From CAWDZK01 sp963807005 (GTDB taxonomy: Bacteria > Actinomycetota > Actinomycetes > JACCUZ01): a DNA stretch of 64,000 nucleotides. Where the stretch lies: the NCBI GenBank assembly GCA_963807005.1, contig CAWDZK010000006.1, positions 62,001 through 126,000 of the forward strand, written 5' to 3'. Shown here piece by piece: positions 57,519 to 64,000 of this stretch. Within the stretch, counting starts at the first letter, position 1. Each line of letters starts with the position of its first letter. The notes beneath the pieces are model-generated. The model worked only from the letters and a program-made list of their open reading frames with translations. It was not told the origin of the DNA and did no database searches. The translations under genes were made by a program, and so were the position numbers.

Positions 57519-59504
57519 TCAGTCCTCGGTGAGCCAGGCGTACGACCACGGCGGCAGCAGCAGCTCGTGGTCGTGCAGCTCGACGCCGTCGGAGGCGAGC
57601 ACCACCCGCGCCGGGCCGCCGGAGAAGCCGGTGAGCGCCGCGTGCCGGGGCAGCCGGACCGGGTCGTCGCTGAACGCGGCGAGCGCCACCAGCCGGCCGC
57701 TGCGCGGGTGCCGGCGGACGACGGCGAGCACCCGGTCGTCACCGACGTCGGCGACCTCGGAGCTGCCGCCCGCACGCAGGCTCAGCAGCGTGGCCCGGGT
57801 CCGGGCCAGCTCGGCCAGGCCGGAGAAGACCCGTCCCTCGACGGTCGACGGATCGGTGCGCCGGCCGGCGGCCGCCCAGTCCATCGGTGGCCGGTGCATC
57901 CAGCGGTTGTCGCCCGCGTGCGCCGGGTCGTCGTCCCAGTGCGGGTCGTTGCGCAGCGCCAGCTCGTCGCCCATGTAGAGCAGCGGCACCCCGCCGTAGG
58001 CGTACACGACGCTGTGCATCATCAGCAGTCGGTCGACCGCGGCGTGGACCTGCTCGGCGTCGCCGGCATCGAGCGCCGCCTCCAGGCCGACGAGCGACGC
58101 AGTGCTGCCGGAGACACGGCGGTCCCCTGTGCGCGGGTTCGCCTGGAACACGGCGCCCCGGGCGAACGAGCCCGGGTGCAGGCCGGCGTAGAAGTCCGAC
58201 AGGAACGTGCGGTGCGCGTGCGGGTCCAGGCCGCAGGCCCAGGCGTCCTCGTCGGAGACCGCCCAGCCGATGTCGTCGTGGCAGCGCAGGTAGGTGACCC
58301 AGGCCGTGCTGGCCGGCGTCGGCCGCATCCGGGACAGTGCGGTGCGGGCCAGCCGGACGTCGCGGGTCGCCAGCGTCGACCACAGCAGCACCATGAGCTG
58401 GTTGTGGTACGCCAGGTCGCACTCTGGCCGGAACCGGTCGTGACCGCCGAGGTACTGCACCAGCTGCTGCGGCGCGACGATCGCCTCGGCCTTGAAGGCC
58501 ACGCCGGGCGTCCCCACCGTGACCAGCGCCCGCATGGCCTGCAGCACGAGATGCACCTCGGGCTGGTTCTGGCAGTCGGTGCCCTCGCGCTTCCAGAGGA
58601 ACGGCGCCGCGTCCAGCCGCAGCACGTCGACCCCGTGGTTGGCCAGCCGCAGCATCGCCGTGAGCATCTCGCCGAAGACCGCGGGGTTGGTCCAGTCGAG
58701 GTCCCACTGGAAGGTGTTGAAGGTGGTCCAGACCCAGCCCACACCCTCGACCCGGGTGAAGCTGCCGGGCGCCTGGTCGGGGAACACCTCCGGCAGGGTG
58801 CGCTCGTAGCGGTCCGGCATCTCCCGGTCCGGGTAGATCAGGTAGTAGCCGCGGTACACCGGGTCGCCGGCGGCTGCGGCCACGGCCCAGGGGTGCTCCG
58901 CTGCGGTGTGGTTGAGCACCAGGTCGACGCACAGCGACATCCCCCGGGCATGCAGGTCGTCGGCCAGCGCCTCCAGGTCGGTCATGGTCCCGAGCCGAGG
59001 GTCGACGGCGTCGTAGTCGACCACGGCGTACCCGCCGTCGCTGTCGCCGTCCCGCGGCGCGAGCAGCGGCATCAGGTGCAGGTAGGTGACGCCGAGCTCG
59101 CGGAGGTAGTCGAGCCGGTCCTGTACGCCCGGGAGGTCACCCGCCAGACGGTCCGCGTAGGTGACGTAGCCGACCATGCGCGCCCGCTGGAACCAGCCGG
59201 GGTCGATCTCGCGGCGCCGGTCCAGGGCGCGCAGCGCGGCCGGCCGGACAAGGCTGGCCTCCACGGCCCGTCCGACGAGGTCGCCGACGAGGGCCGTCAG
59301 GCCGGCCACGTCGAGGTCGCTGCCGTACAGCCGGTCGAGCGGGCCGACGAGGTCCAGGTGATGGTGCTCGAACCGCGCGGCGACGCCCTCGCCCTCGACC
59401 AGTCCCAGCCCGGCGACCGCCCGCGCCTGTACGTCGGGCAGCAGGGCGTCGAGCACCGCGCGGGCGCGGTCCCGAGGCGCAGGACCCGGGTTCTGGGCCG
59501 GCAT
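57519..59504 (-). CDS. Amylosucrase-like GH13 alpha-glucan enzyme
   Basis: A 661-residue GH13 protein best matching amylosucrase, which transfers glucose from sucrose to an alpha-glucan and releases fructose. The nucleophile segment VDVLRLDAAPFLWKREGTDCQNQPEVH is nearly diagnostic (amylosucrases read RMDAVAFIWK..GT.C.N.P..H); the acid/base is in VAFKAEAIVAP and the transition-state Asp in LRCHDDIGW. The helical N-domain (to about residue 90) and a C-terminal beta domain are present. ATG 59504 is used; the frame upstream to 60491 lies antisense to the kinase gene. TACGAT eight bases before it suggests a leaderless start. Confidence 0.9.
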   Translation of the reverse strand: MPAQNPGPAPRDRARAVLDALLPDVQARAVAGLGLVEGEGVAARFEHHHLDLVGPLDRLYGSDLDVAGLTALVGDLVGRAVEASLVRPAALRALDRRREIDPGWFQRARMVGYVTYADRLAGDLPGVQDRLDYLRELGVTYLHLMPLLAPRDGDSDGGYAVVDYDAVDPRLGTMTDLEALADDLHARGMSLCVDLVLNHTAAEHPWAVAAAAGDPVYRGYYLIYPDREMPDRYERTLPEVFPDQAPGSFTRVEGVGWVWTTFNTFQWDLDWTNPAVFGEMLTAMLRLANHGVDVLRLDAAPFLWKREGTDCQNQPEVHLVLQAMRALVTVGTPGVAFKAEAIVAPQQLVQYLGGHDRFRPECDLAYHNQLMVLLWSTLATRDVRLARTALSRMRPTPASTAWVTYLRCHDDIGWAVSDEDAWACGLDPHAHRTFLSDFYAGLHPGSFARGAVFQANPRTGDRRVSGSTASLVGLEAALDAGDAEQVHAAVDRLLMMHSVVYAYGGVPLLYMGDELALRNDPHWDDDPAHAGDNRWMHRPPMDWAAAGRRTDPSTVEGRVFSGLAELARTRATLLSLRAGGSSEVADVGDDRVLAVVRRHPRSGRLVALAAFSDDPVRLPRHAALTGFSGGPARVVLASDGVELHDHELLLPPWSYAWLTED

Positions 59505-59537
59505 CACTACTGATCGTAGGGGCGGTAGTTTCCCCGT
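59505..59537. promoter_or_regulatory. Compact divergent promoter of amylosucrase and kinase genes
   Basis: Only 33 bases separate the two start codons. On the minus strand TACGAT (59518-59513) lies eight bases before the amylosucrase ATG; on the plus strand TAGTTT (59526-59531) lies six bases before the kinase GTG. The -35 region of each promoter must fall inside the other gene or its -10, so the promoters overlap. Confidence 0.6.
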
Positions 59538-60485
59538 GTGAGCCCCGTCGTCGCTGTCGCAGGAGAGCTCATCACCGACATGGTGCCCGCGGGCGCCGAG
59601 GGCGTGTTCCGTGCCGCCCCGGGCGGCAGCCCCGGGAACGTCGCGGTCGGCTTGTCCCGGCTCGGGGTCCCGGTGCGGATGCTCGCGCGCTTGTCCGACG
59701 ACGTGCTCGGCCGCCGTCTTCGGTCGCACCTGGCCGACAACGGCGTCGACCTGTCGTACGCCGTCGTCGCGCCTGAGCCGTCGTCGCTGGCGATCGTGGT
59801 CCTGGAGCCGGACGGCTCGGCCGCGTACGACTTCCGGGTGGACGGCACCGCCGACTGGCAGTGGACCGACCCCGAGCTCGCCGACGCGCTGGACGGGGTC
59901 GATGCGCTGCACGTCGGGTCGCTCGGGCTGACCACGCCACCCGGCGGGGCGGTGCTGCGCCGGCTCGCGGCCCGGGCCGCGGCCACCGCGACGGTTACCT
60001 TCGACCCGAACGTCCGGCACCTGCTCATGGGCCCGCGCGAGGAGGTGCTCGAGGTGGTGCACGAGATGCTGGGCGTCGCCGACGTGGTGAAGGCCAGCGA
60101 CGAGGACGTGGCGTTCCTCGAGCCGGGGCGGTCGCCGGAGGACGTCGCCGCCGAGTGGCTGGACATGGGCCCGGCGCTGGTCGTCATCACCCGCGGTGGC
60201 GACGGCGCGGTGGCGGCAGGTGCGGCCGCAGGTCCGGTCAGCCGGCCGGGAATCGCCGTCGAGGTCGCCGACACAGTCGGGGCGGGTGACTCGTTCATGG
60301 GTGCGCTGATCGCCGGGCTGGCCCGCCGCGACCTGCTCGGTGCCGGCCACCGGGCGCGTCTGCGCGTGCTCGGCGCCGACGACGTGGCATCGCTGGTCGA
60401 CCGGTGCATCGAGGTCTCCGCCATCACCTGTTCCCGGCCGGGTGCCGACCCGCCTAGGGCCGACGAGCTGTCCTCGTGGCACTGA
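59538..60485 (+). CDS. PfkB-family sugar kinase, probable fructokinase
   Basis: A 315-residue ribokinase-like kinase. N-terminal VAVAGELITDMVPAG and APGGSPGNVAVGLSRLG match fructokinases; the catalytic Asp is in VADTVGAGDSFMGALIAGL (GAGDSF). It would phosphorylate the fructose released by the divergently encoded amylosucrase. TAGTTT six bases before GTG 59538 predicts a leaderless mRNA. The stop overlaps the next small gene. Confidence 0.9.
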   Translation: MSPVVAVAGELITDMVPAGAEGVFRAAPGGSPGNVAVGLSRLGVPVRMLARLSDDVLGRRLRSHLADNGVDLSYAVVAPEPSSLAIVVLEPDGSAAYDFRVDGTADWQWTDPELADALDGVDALHVGSLGLTTPPGGAVLRRLAARAAATATVTFDPNVRHLLMGPREEVLEVVHEMLGVADVVKASDEDVAFLEPGRSPEDVAAEWLDMGPALVVITRGGDGAVAAGAAAGPVSRPGIAVEVADTVGAGDSFMGALIAGLARRDLLGAGHRARLRVLGADDVASLVDRCIEVSAITCSRPGADPPRADELSSWH

Positions 60486-60892
60486 TGCCACCGGGCTCGC
60501 CGGAGGCGGACCGGCTGCTCGGCTGGGTGGCGACGTACGAGCGCGCCTGGCGGTCGCCCGGAACCGAGCTGCTCGGGGAGCTGTTCACGGAGGACGCCGA
60601 GTACCTGGCCACGCCGTACGACGACCCGGTCGTCGGACTCGACCCGATCCGCACCTTCTGGGACGAGGAGCGGGACGGGCCGGACGAGGTGTTCACGATG
60701 TCGGCGGAGGTCGTGGCCGCGTCCGGCGACACCGGGGTCGCCAAGGTGCTCGTGCGCTACGGCGAGCCGGTGCGCCAGGAGTACCTCGACCTGTGGGTGG
60801 TGCGGTTCGCGGCCGACGGCTCCGGTCGCGCGGCCAGGTTCGAGGAGTGGCCGTTCTGGCCGACCCACGGTCGCGCGCCGGGCGACGCCTGA
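60485..60892 (+). CDS. SnoaL/NTF2-like small protein
   Basis: A 135-residue NTF2-fold protein (WVATYERAWRSPGTELLGELFTEDAEYLATPYDDPVVGLDPIRTFWDEERDG…LWVVRFAADGSGRAARFEEWPFWP). Such proteins are cyclases, isomerases or ligand carriers; no catalytic residue can be assigned. ATG 60485 overlaps the kinase stop (TGATG), so it is coupled to the kinase. Confidence 0.82.
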   Translation: MPPGSPEADRLLGWVATYERAWRSPGTELLGELFTEDAEYLATPYDDPVVGLDPIRTFWDEERDGPDEVFTMSAEVVAASGDTGVAKVLVRYGEPVRQEYLDLWVVRFAADGSGRAARFEEWPFWPTHGRAPGDA

Positions 60893-60936
60893 CGGCTGAC
60901 GGTTCCGGACGGCGACCGACGGCCTAGGTTGGGCGG

Positions 60937-62067
60937 GTGCCCGCAGCAGCCGAGGTCCCGACGGTCGTCGTCGGCGCCGGGCCAGCCGGGCTGGCGACGT
61001 CGGCCGCACTGGTCCGCGCCGGCCGCCCGGTGGTGCTGCTGGAGCGCGCCGACCGGGTGGGAGCGTCCTGGGCCGCGCGTTACGACAGCCTGCGCCTGCA
61101 CACGGTGCGGTGGCTGTCGGGCCTTCCCGGCCTGCGGATCCCCCGGGCCTACGGCCGCTGGGTGTCGCGCGACGACCTGCTGCGCTACCTGGCCGCGTAC
61201 GCCGACGCGCACGGGCTCGCTCCCGAGCTCGGCGTCACGGTCACCCGGGTCGACCGGGACGCGGACGGCTGGGTGGTGCGCACCGACCGCGGGGACCGGC
61301 AGGCCCGCCGGGTGGTGCTGGCGACGGGCTACAGCCACACACCGCGGCGGCCGGCCTGGCCAGGGACCGAGACGTTCCCCGGCGACCTGCGGCACTCAGC
61401 GGACTACCGAGAGCCGTCGGCGTACGCCGGCAAGCAGGTCCTCGTCGTCGGCGCCGGCAACTCCGCCACCGAGATCGCGCTGGACCTGCTGGGGGCGGGC
61501 GCCCGGGTGACGCTGTCGGTGCGCACCCCGCCGAACATCGTGCGCAGGGACGCGTACGGCATCCCGAGCCAGGTGTTCGGCATCGCGCTGAAGAAGGCGC
61601 CGGCGGCGCTGATGGACCCGCTCGCCGCGGGGATGCGGCGGATCAGCGTGCCCGACCTGTCGGCCCAGGGCCTGCCGCGGACCAGCAACCCGTACACCCA
61701 GTTCTGCGAGACCGGCACGGTGCCGATCCTGGACACCGGCATCGTCGACGCCGTCCGATCCGGACGGGTGGGCGTCGTCGCCGCGACCCGGTCCGTCGAC
61801 GGGCCGCGCGTCCACCTCGTCGACGGGAGCACGGTCGAGCCGGACGCCGTCATCGCCGCGACCGGGTTCACCACCGGCCTGGAGCCGCTGGTGGGTCACC
61901 TCGGTGTGCTGGACACGCGAGGGGTCCCGTGCGTGCATGGTGCCGACGACCTGCCCGGGGCGCGCGGCCTGCACTTCGTCGGCATCAGGGCCGCGCTGTC
62001 CGGGCTGCTGCGCGAGATCGGGCTCGAGGCGCGCGCGGTCGGTCGCGAGCTCGCCGCCCGCGGCTGA
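60937..62067 (+). CDS. Flavin-containing monooxygenase-like protein
   Basis: A 376-residue FAD/NADPH enzyme of the FMO/CzcO-like group. FAD motif VVVGAGPAGLATSAALVRAG, ERADRVGASWAARYDSLRLHT (the W-x-x-R-Y-D-x-L motif), ATGYSHTPRRPAWPG, NADPH motif VLVVGAGNSATEIALDLLGAG and a C-terminal IAATGFTTGLEPL. It may hydroxylate amines, sulfides or similar substrates. TAGGTT (60925-60930) six bases before GTG predicts a leaderless mRNA. Confidence 0.9.
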   Translation: MPAAAEVPTVVVGAGPAGLATSAALVRAGRPVVLLERADRVGASWAARYDSLRLHTVRWLSGLPGLRIPRAYGRWVSRDDLLRYLAAYADAHGLAPELGVTVTRVDRDADGWVVRTDRGDRQARRVVLATGYSHTPRRPAWPGTETFPGDLRHSADYREPSAYAGKQVLVVGAGNSATEIALDLLGAGARVTLSVRTPPNIVRRDAYGIPSQVFGIALKKAPAALMDPLAAGMRRISVPDLSAQGLPRTSNPYTQFCETGTVPILDTGIVDAVRSGRVGVVAATRSVDGPRVHLVDGSTVEPDAVIAATGFTTGLEPLVGHLGVLDTRGVPCVHGADDLPGARGLHFVGIRAALSGLLREIGLEARAVGRELAARG

Positions 62068-62085
62068 CCCGGCCTCGGTGAGCCG

Positions 62086-63018
62086 TCAGCGGGTCCAGCC
62101 GAGCGCCTTTCCCGACGTCGCGCGCTCCAACGTCCGCGGGTAGCGCGCCCTCGCCTCCGCGGCGGCCGCGTCCTCCTGCCCGCAGAGCACGCCGAACGTG
62201 AAGCTGTCGTTGCCGGCCGCATGTGCTGCCGCTCCCAGGTCGCGATGCAGCTCCCGCGCGGTGACGGCGTCCTGGTGCTCGCCGAGCACGTCCTGCAGCT
62301 CCTGCATCCGGGCCGCCAGCCGGGTCGCCGGCCGGCCCGCCACGGCGGCCGCGGACTCGGCCGCGTACCGGGCCCGCTTGGCGGCCTTGCGGACGTCGTG
62401 CAGCGCAGCCTCTCGGTCCGGCGGGCTGCCGGCCGCCGTCCGCGCGGCCGCCTTCTGCACCCGGCGTACCTGCCGGTCGACCAGACCGGGGACCAGCCGG
62501 CCGGCGGGTCCCGCGGCATCCTCGGTGACCGGTGGGTGCTGCGCGACGTCGCGCAGGGCGTCCAGCAGCCGGCGGTACCGGCCGCTGTCCAGCGCGGCCC
62601 GGAGCCGGCCCAAGCCGGCCCGGGTGCGTGCCTGCAGCTCCTGCCGGGAGCGTCGTCGTACCGGTCCGCGGACCAGGTTGCGCGGCAGCGCGTCCAGCCG
62701 GCGCAGCAGCCGCTCGTGCTGCACCTGCGCGTCGCGCGCTGCCCCGACCTCGCCGCCCAGCCAGCGCAGCTCCGCACGCACCGGCTCGGAGCCGGCCTGG
62801 TCGAGCACCGGCCGGTACGTCGCCAGCAGTGCCCGCAGCCGCCGGGCCGCGACCCGCAGGTCGTGGATCGCGTCCTCGTCGCCGGCCCGGGCGCCGGGGT
62901 CCTGTCGCAGCAGCTCGGCGACCTGGGTGGCGAGCTGGTCCTGGAGCAGCGCGCCGAGGGACGTGGCCCGGCCGGAGCCCGGGTCCGACGTCCGCTCGGC
63001 CTCCGTGTGCGACTCCAC
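62086..63018 (-). CDS. CHAD-domain protein
   Basis: A 310-residue helical CHAD protein; the domain binds polyphosphate through conserved His/Arg/Lys residues. Two repeats are visible: EDAIHDLRVAARRLRALLATYRPVL and EAALHDVRKAAKRARYAAESAAAV, each with the H-D-x-R-x-A-x-(R/K)-R signature. No CYTH triphosphatase domain is fused or adjacent. TAGAGA lies six bases before GTG 63018 on the minus strand. Confidence 0.92.
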   Translation of the reverse strand: MESHTEAERTSDPGSGRATSLGALLQDQLATQVAELLRQDPGARAGDEDAIHDLRVAARRLRALLATYRPVLDQAGSEPVRAELRWLGGEVGAARDAQVQHERLLRRLDALPRNLVRGPVRRRSRQELQARTRAGLGRLRAALDSGRYRRLLDALRDVAQHPPVTEDAAGPAGRLVPGLVDRQVRRVQKAAARTAAGSPPDREAALHDVRKAAKRARYAAESAAAVAGRPATRLAARMQELQDVLGEHQDAVTARELHRDLGAAAHAAGNDSFTFGVLCGQEDAAAAEARARYPRTLERATSGKALGWTR

Positions 63019-63188
63019 CCACCGTCTCTACCGGACGCGGGGGCCCGGCACCAGTGCGGGTGGGCAGGCAGGATCGGCGCGTCACGGGCGGGCCTGTCAT
63101 GATGGAAGCGGCTCGGGCCCCGCGCGGGGTCCCGAGCGGACGCCCCGGACCCCGGCGACACGCCACCTTTCGAAGGATGGGGCCGTCG

Positions 63189-64000
63189 GTGACAACGTCC
63201 GGGACAGAGACCCAGTCGGCACGGGCCCGGCAGGTCAGCGCCTACGCGGACCTGGCCGCCCTGGTCCGGGCAGCGGGGCTGATGGAACGTCGGTACACGT
63301 ACTACTGGTGGCGGACCCTCGGGCTGGTGGCGACGTTCGTGGCGGCGTGGGTGGCGTTCGCGCTTCTGGGCAACTCGTGGTTCCAGCTCGTGGTGGCCGG
63401 GGTGCTGGCCGTCGTCCTGGCGCAGTTCGGCTTCCTCGGTCACGACGCGGCTCACCGGCAGGTGTTCGCGACCTCGCCGGCAAACGTGTGGTTCTCCCGG
63501 GTCCTCGCGGGAGTGTTCACCGGGCTGAGCTACGGCTGGTGGTCCCACAAGCACAACAGGCACCACGGCGCGCCGAACCAGGTCGGCAAGGACCCCGACA
63601 TCGACTCGGGTGTCGTCGCGTTCACCCCGGAGGCCGCTGCCGGCCGCAGCGGCCCCGGGGCCTGGTTCGTCCGTCGTCAGGGATATCTCTTCTTCCCGCT
63701 CCTGATGCTGGAGGGTGTGAACCTCCATGTCGCCAGCGTGCGCGCGCTGATGCGCCGGCGGGACGTCGAGCACCGGCGGCTGGAGCTGTCGATGCTCCTC
63801 GTCCGCCTGACGGCGTACCCGATCGTGCTCGTCCTGGTGCTGCCGCCGGGAAAGGCGGCGGCCTTCCTCGGCGTGCAGCTGGCGCTTTTCGGGCTGCTGC
63901 TCGGCGGATCGTTCGCCCCCAACCACAAGGGCATGCCCATCGTGCCGGCCGACGTGCGCATCGACTTCCTCCGCCGCCAGGTCCTGATGTCGCGCAACAT
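63189..64000 (+). CDS. Membrane fatty acid desaturase, 3'-truncated by window edge
   Basis: At least 270 residues of a di-iron membrane desaturase. Histidine boxes GHDAAHRQ (HxxxH) and HKHNRHHG (HxxHH) are present, and APNHKGMP follows; the third HxxHH box should lie beyond the window. Hydrophobic pairs TLGLVATFVAAWVAFALLG and LVVAGVLAVVLAQFGFLG precede the first box. It would insert a double bond into acyl chains of membrane lipids. GTG 63189 has AAGGATGGGG upstream; ATG 63177 in frame is an alternative. Confidence 0.92.
   Translation, partial: MTTSGTETQSARARQVSAYADLAALVRAAGLMERRYTYYWWRTLGLVATFVAAWVAFALLGNSWFQLVVAGVLAVVLAQFGFLGHDAAHRQVFATSPANVWFSRVLAGVFTGLSYGWWSHKHNRHHGAPNQVGKDPDIDSGVVAFTPEAAAGRSGPGAWFVRRQGYLFFPLLMLEGVNLHVASVRALMRRRDVEHRRLELSMLLVRLTAYPIVLVLVLPPGKAAAFLGVQLALFGLLLGGSFAPNHKGMPIVPADVRIDFLRRQVLMSRN

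Noticed and set aside
57519..60491. 990-codon version of the amylosucrase reading frame
   Set aside because: The extra 329 N-terminal codons lie antisense to the fructokinase gene and have shadow-frame composition; the enzyme N-domain and a -10 hexamer support the ATG at 59504.

Overview
The window is a contiguous stretch of a high-GC (roughly 70 % or more) actinomycete chromosome with tightly packed genes. Lineage markers: mycothiol genes (mshA, mshD), GlnR, a Nur-type Fur protein, CarD, a two-motif RsiG (AmfC) protein, an XRE regulator/HbhA/DUF2516 cluster, and a PhoU/PhoR/PhoP (SenX3/RegX3-type) phosphate system. From memory, the gene order largely follows Streptomyces coelicolor from about SCO4137 (Pit accessory) through pst, mshD, glnR, nur, amfC, mshA, phoURP and carD to msiK (SCO4240), and the HbhA part follows Mycobacterium Rv0474-Rv0476. 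Genus cannot be fixed from sequence alone. No rRNA, tRNA, CRISPR, insertion sequence, integrase or phage gene was seen, and no gene-free gap exceeds 300 bases.

Layout. 1-0.9 kb: 3' part of a class III aminotransferase. 1-8.2 kb: phosphate uptake, with low-affinity Pit and its DUF47 partner running into the convergent high-affinity pstSCAB operon, which has a clear PHO box; then mshD. 8.3-12.8 kb: secreted 5'-nucleotidase, GlnR, a MoaD-like protein with an unusual tail, a membrane protein and a thioredoxin-like protein. 12.8-14.6 kb: a 24-codon cysteine-containing leader ORF followed by DUF4395, thiosulfate sulfurtransferase and DUF1416. 14.6-19.3 kb: nuclease, acetyltransferase, NAD-binding protein, nitrobindin-like protein, Nur-like regulator, YgfZ-like protein, Dtd. 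19.3-22.7 kb: an 1114-residue DUF4388 protein made mostly of tandem-repeat coiled coil. 23-29 kb: BKACE, RsiG, asparaginase, flavin disulfide reductase, hydrolase, and an S51-peptidase/cysteinyl-tRNA-synthetase-tail fusion. 29-33.4 kb: XRE regulator/HbhA, DUF2516, AlaX, GNAT, macrodomain, SDR. 33.5-40.6 kb: mshA, YbjN, MFS, gpmA, phoU, phoR, phoP. 40.7-49 kb: lipoprotein, UbiA, carD, PIN-TRAM, ispD, ispF, cysS, rlmB, DUF4032 kinase-like protein. 49-56.3 kb: a sugar ABC system with MsiK-like ATPase, LacI regulator, LacI-type operator and GH1 beta-glucosidase. 56.4-64 kb: aldo/keto reductase, divergent amylosucrase and fructokinase-like genes, flavin monooxygenase, CHAD protein, truncated desaturase.

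How it fits together. Two PHO boxes (11-base direct repeats of GTTCACC type) lie upstream of pstS and between phoU and phoR, 31 kb apart, so the two-component system encoded here probably controls the transporter encoded here. Sulfur and thiol functions recur: mshA, mshD, the sulfurtransferase operon with its leader ORF, cysS, and a protein carrying a cysteinyl-tRNA-synthetase-like tail. Sugar functions form two modules: uptake and hydrolysis of a beta-glucoside-like sugar under LacI control, and sucrose cleavage by amylosucrase followed by fructose phosphorylation.

Two DNA-level themes run through the window. First, many genes that do not sit in translationally coupled operons carry a TANNNT-type hexamer exactly 6-7 bases before a GTG or ATG with no Shine-Dalgarno, which predicts leaderless mRNAs. 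Second, intergenic spaces hold large palindromes, including a bipartite hairpin-plus-palindrome element present twice.
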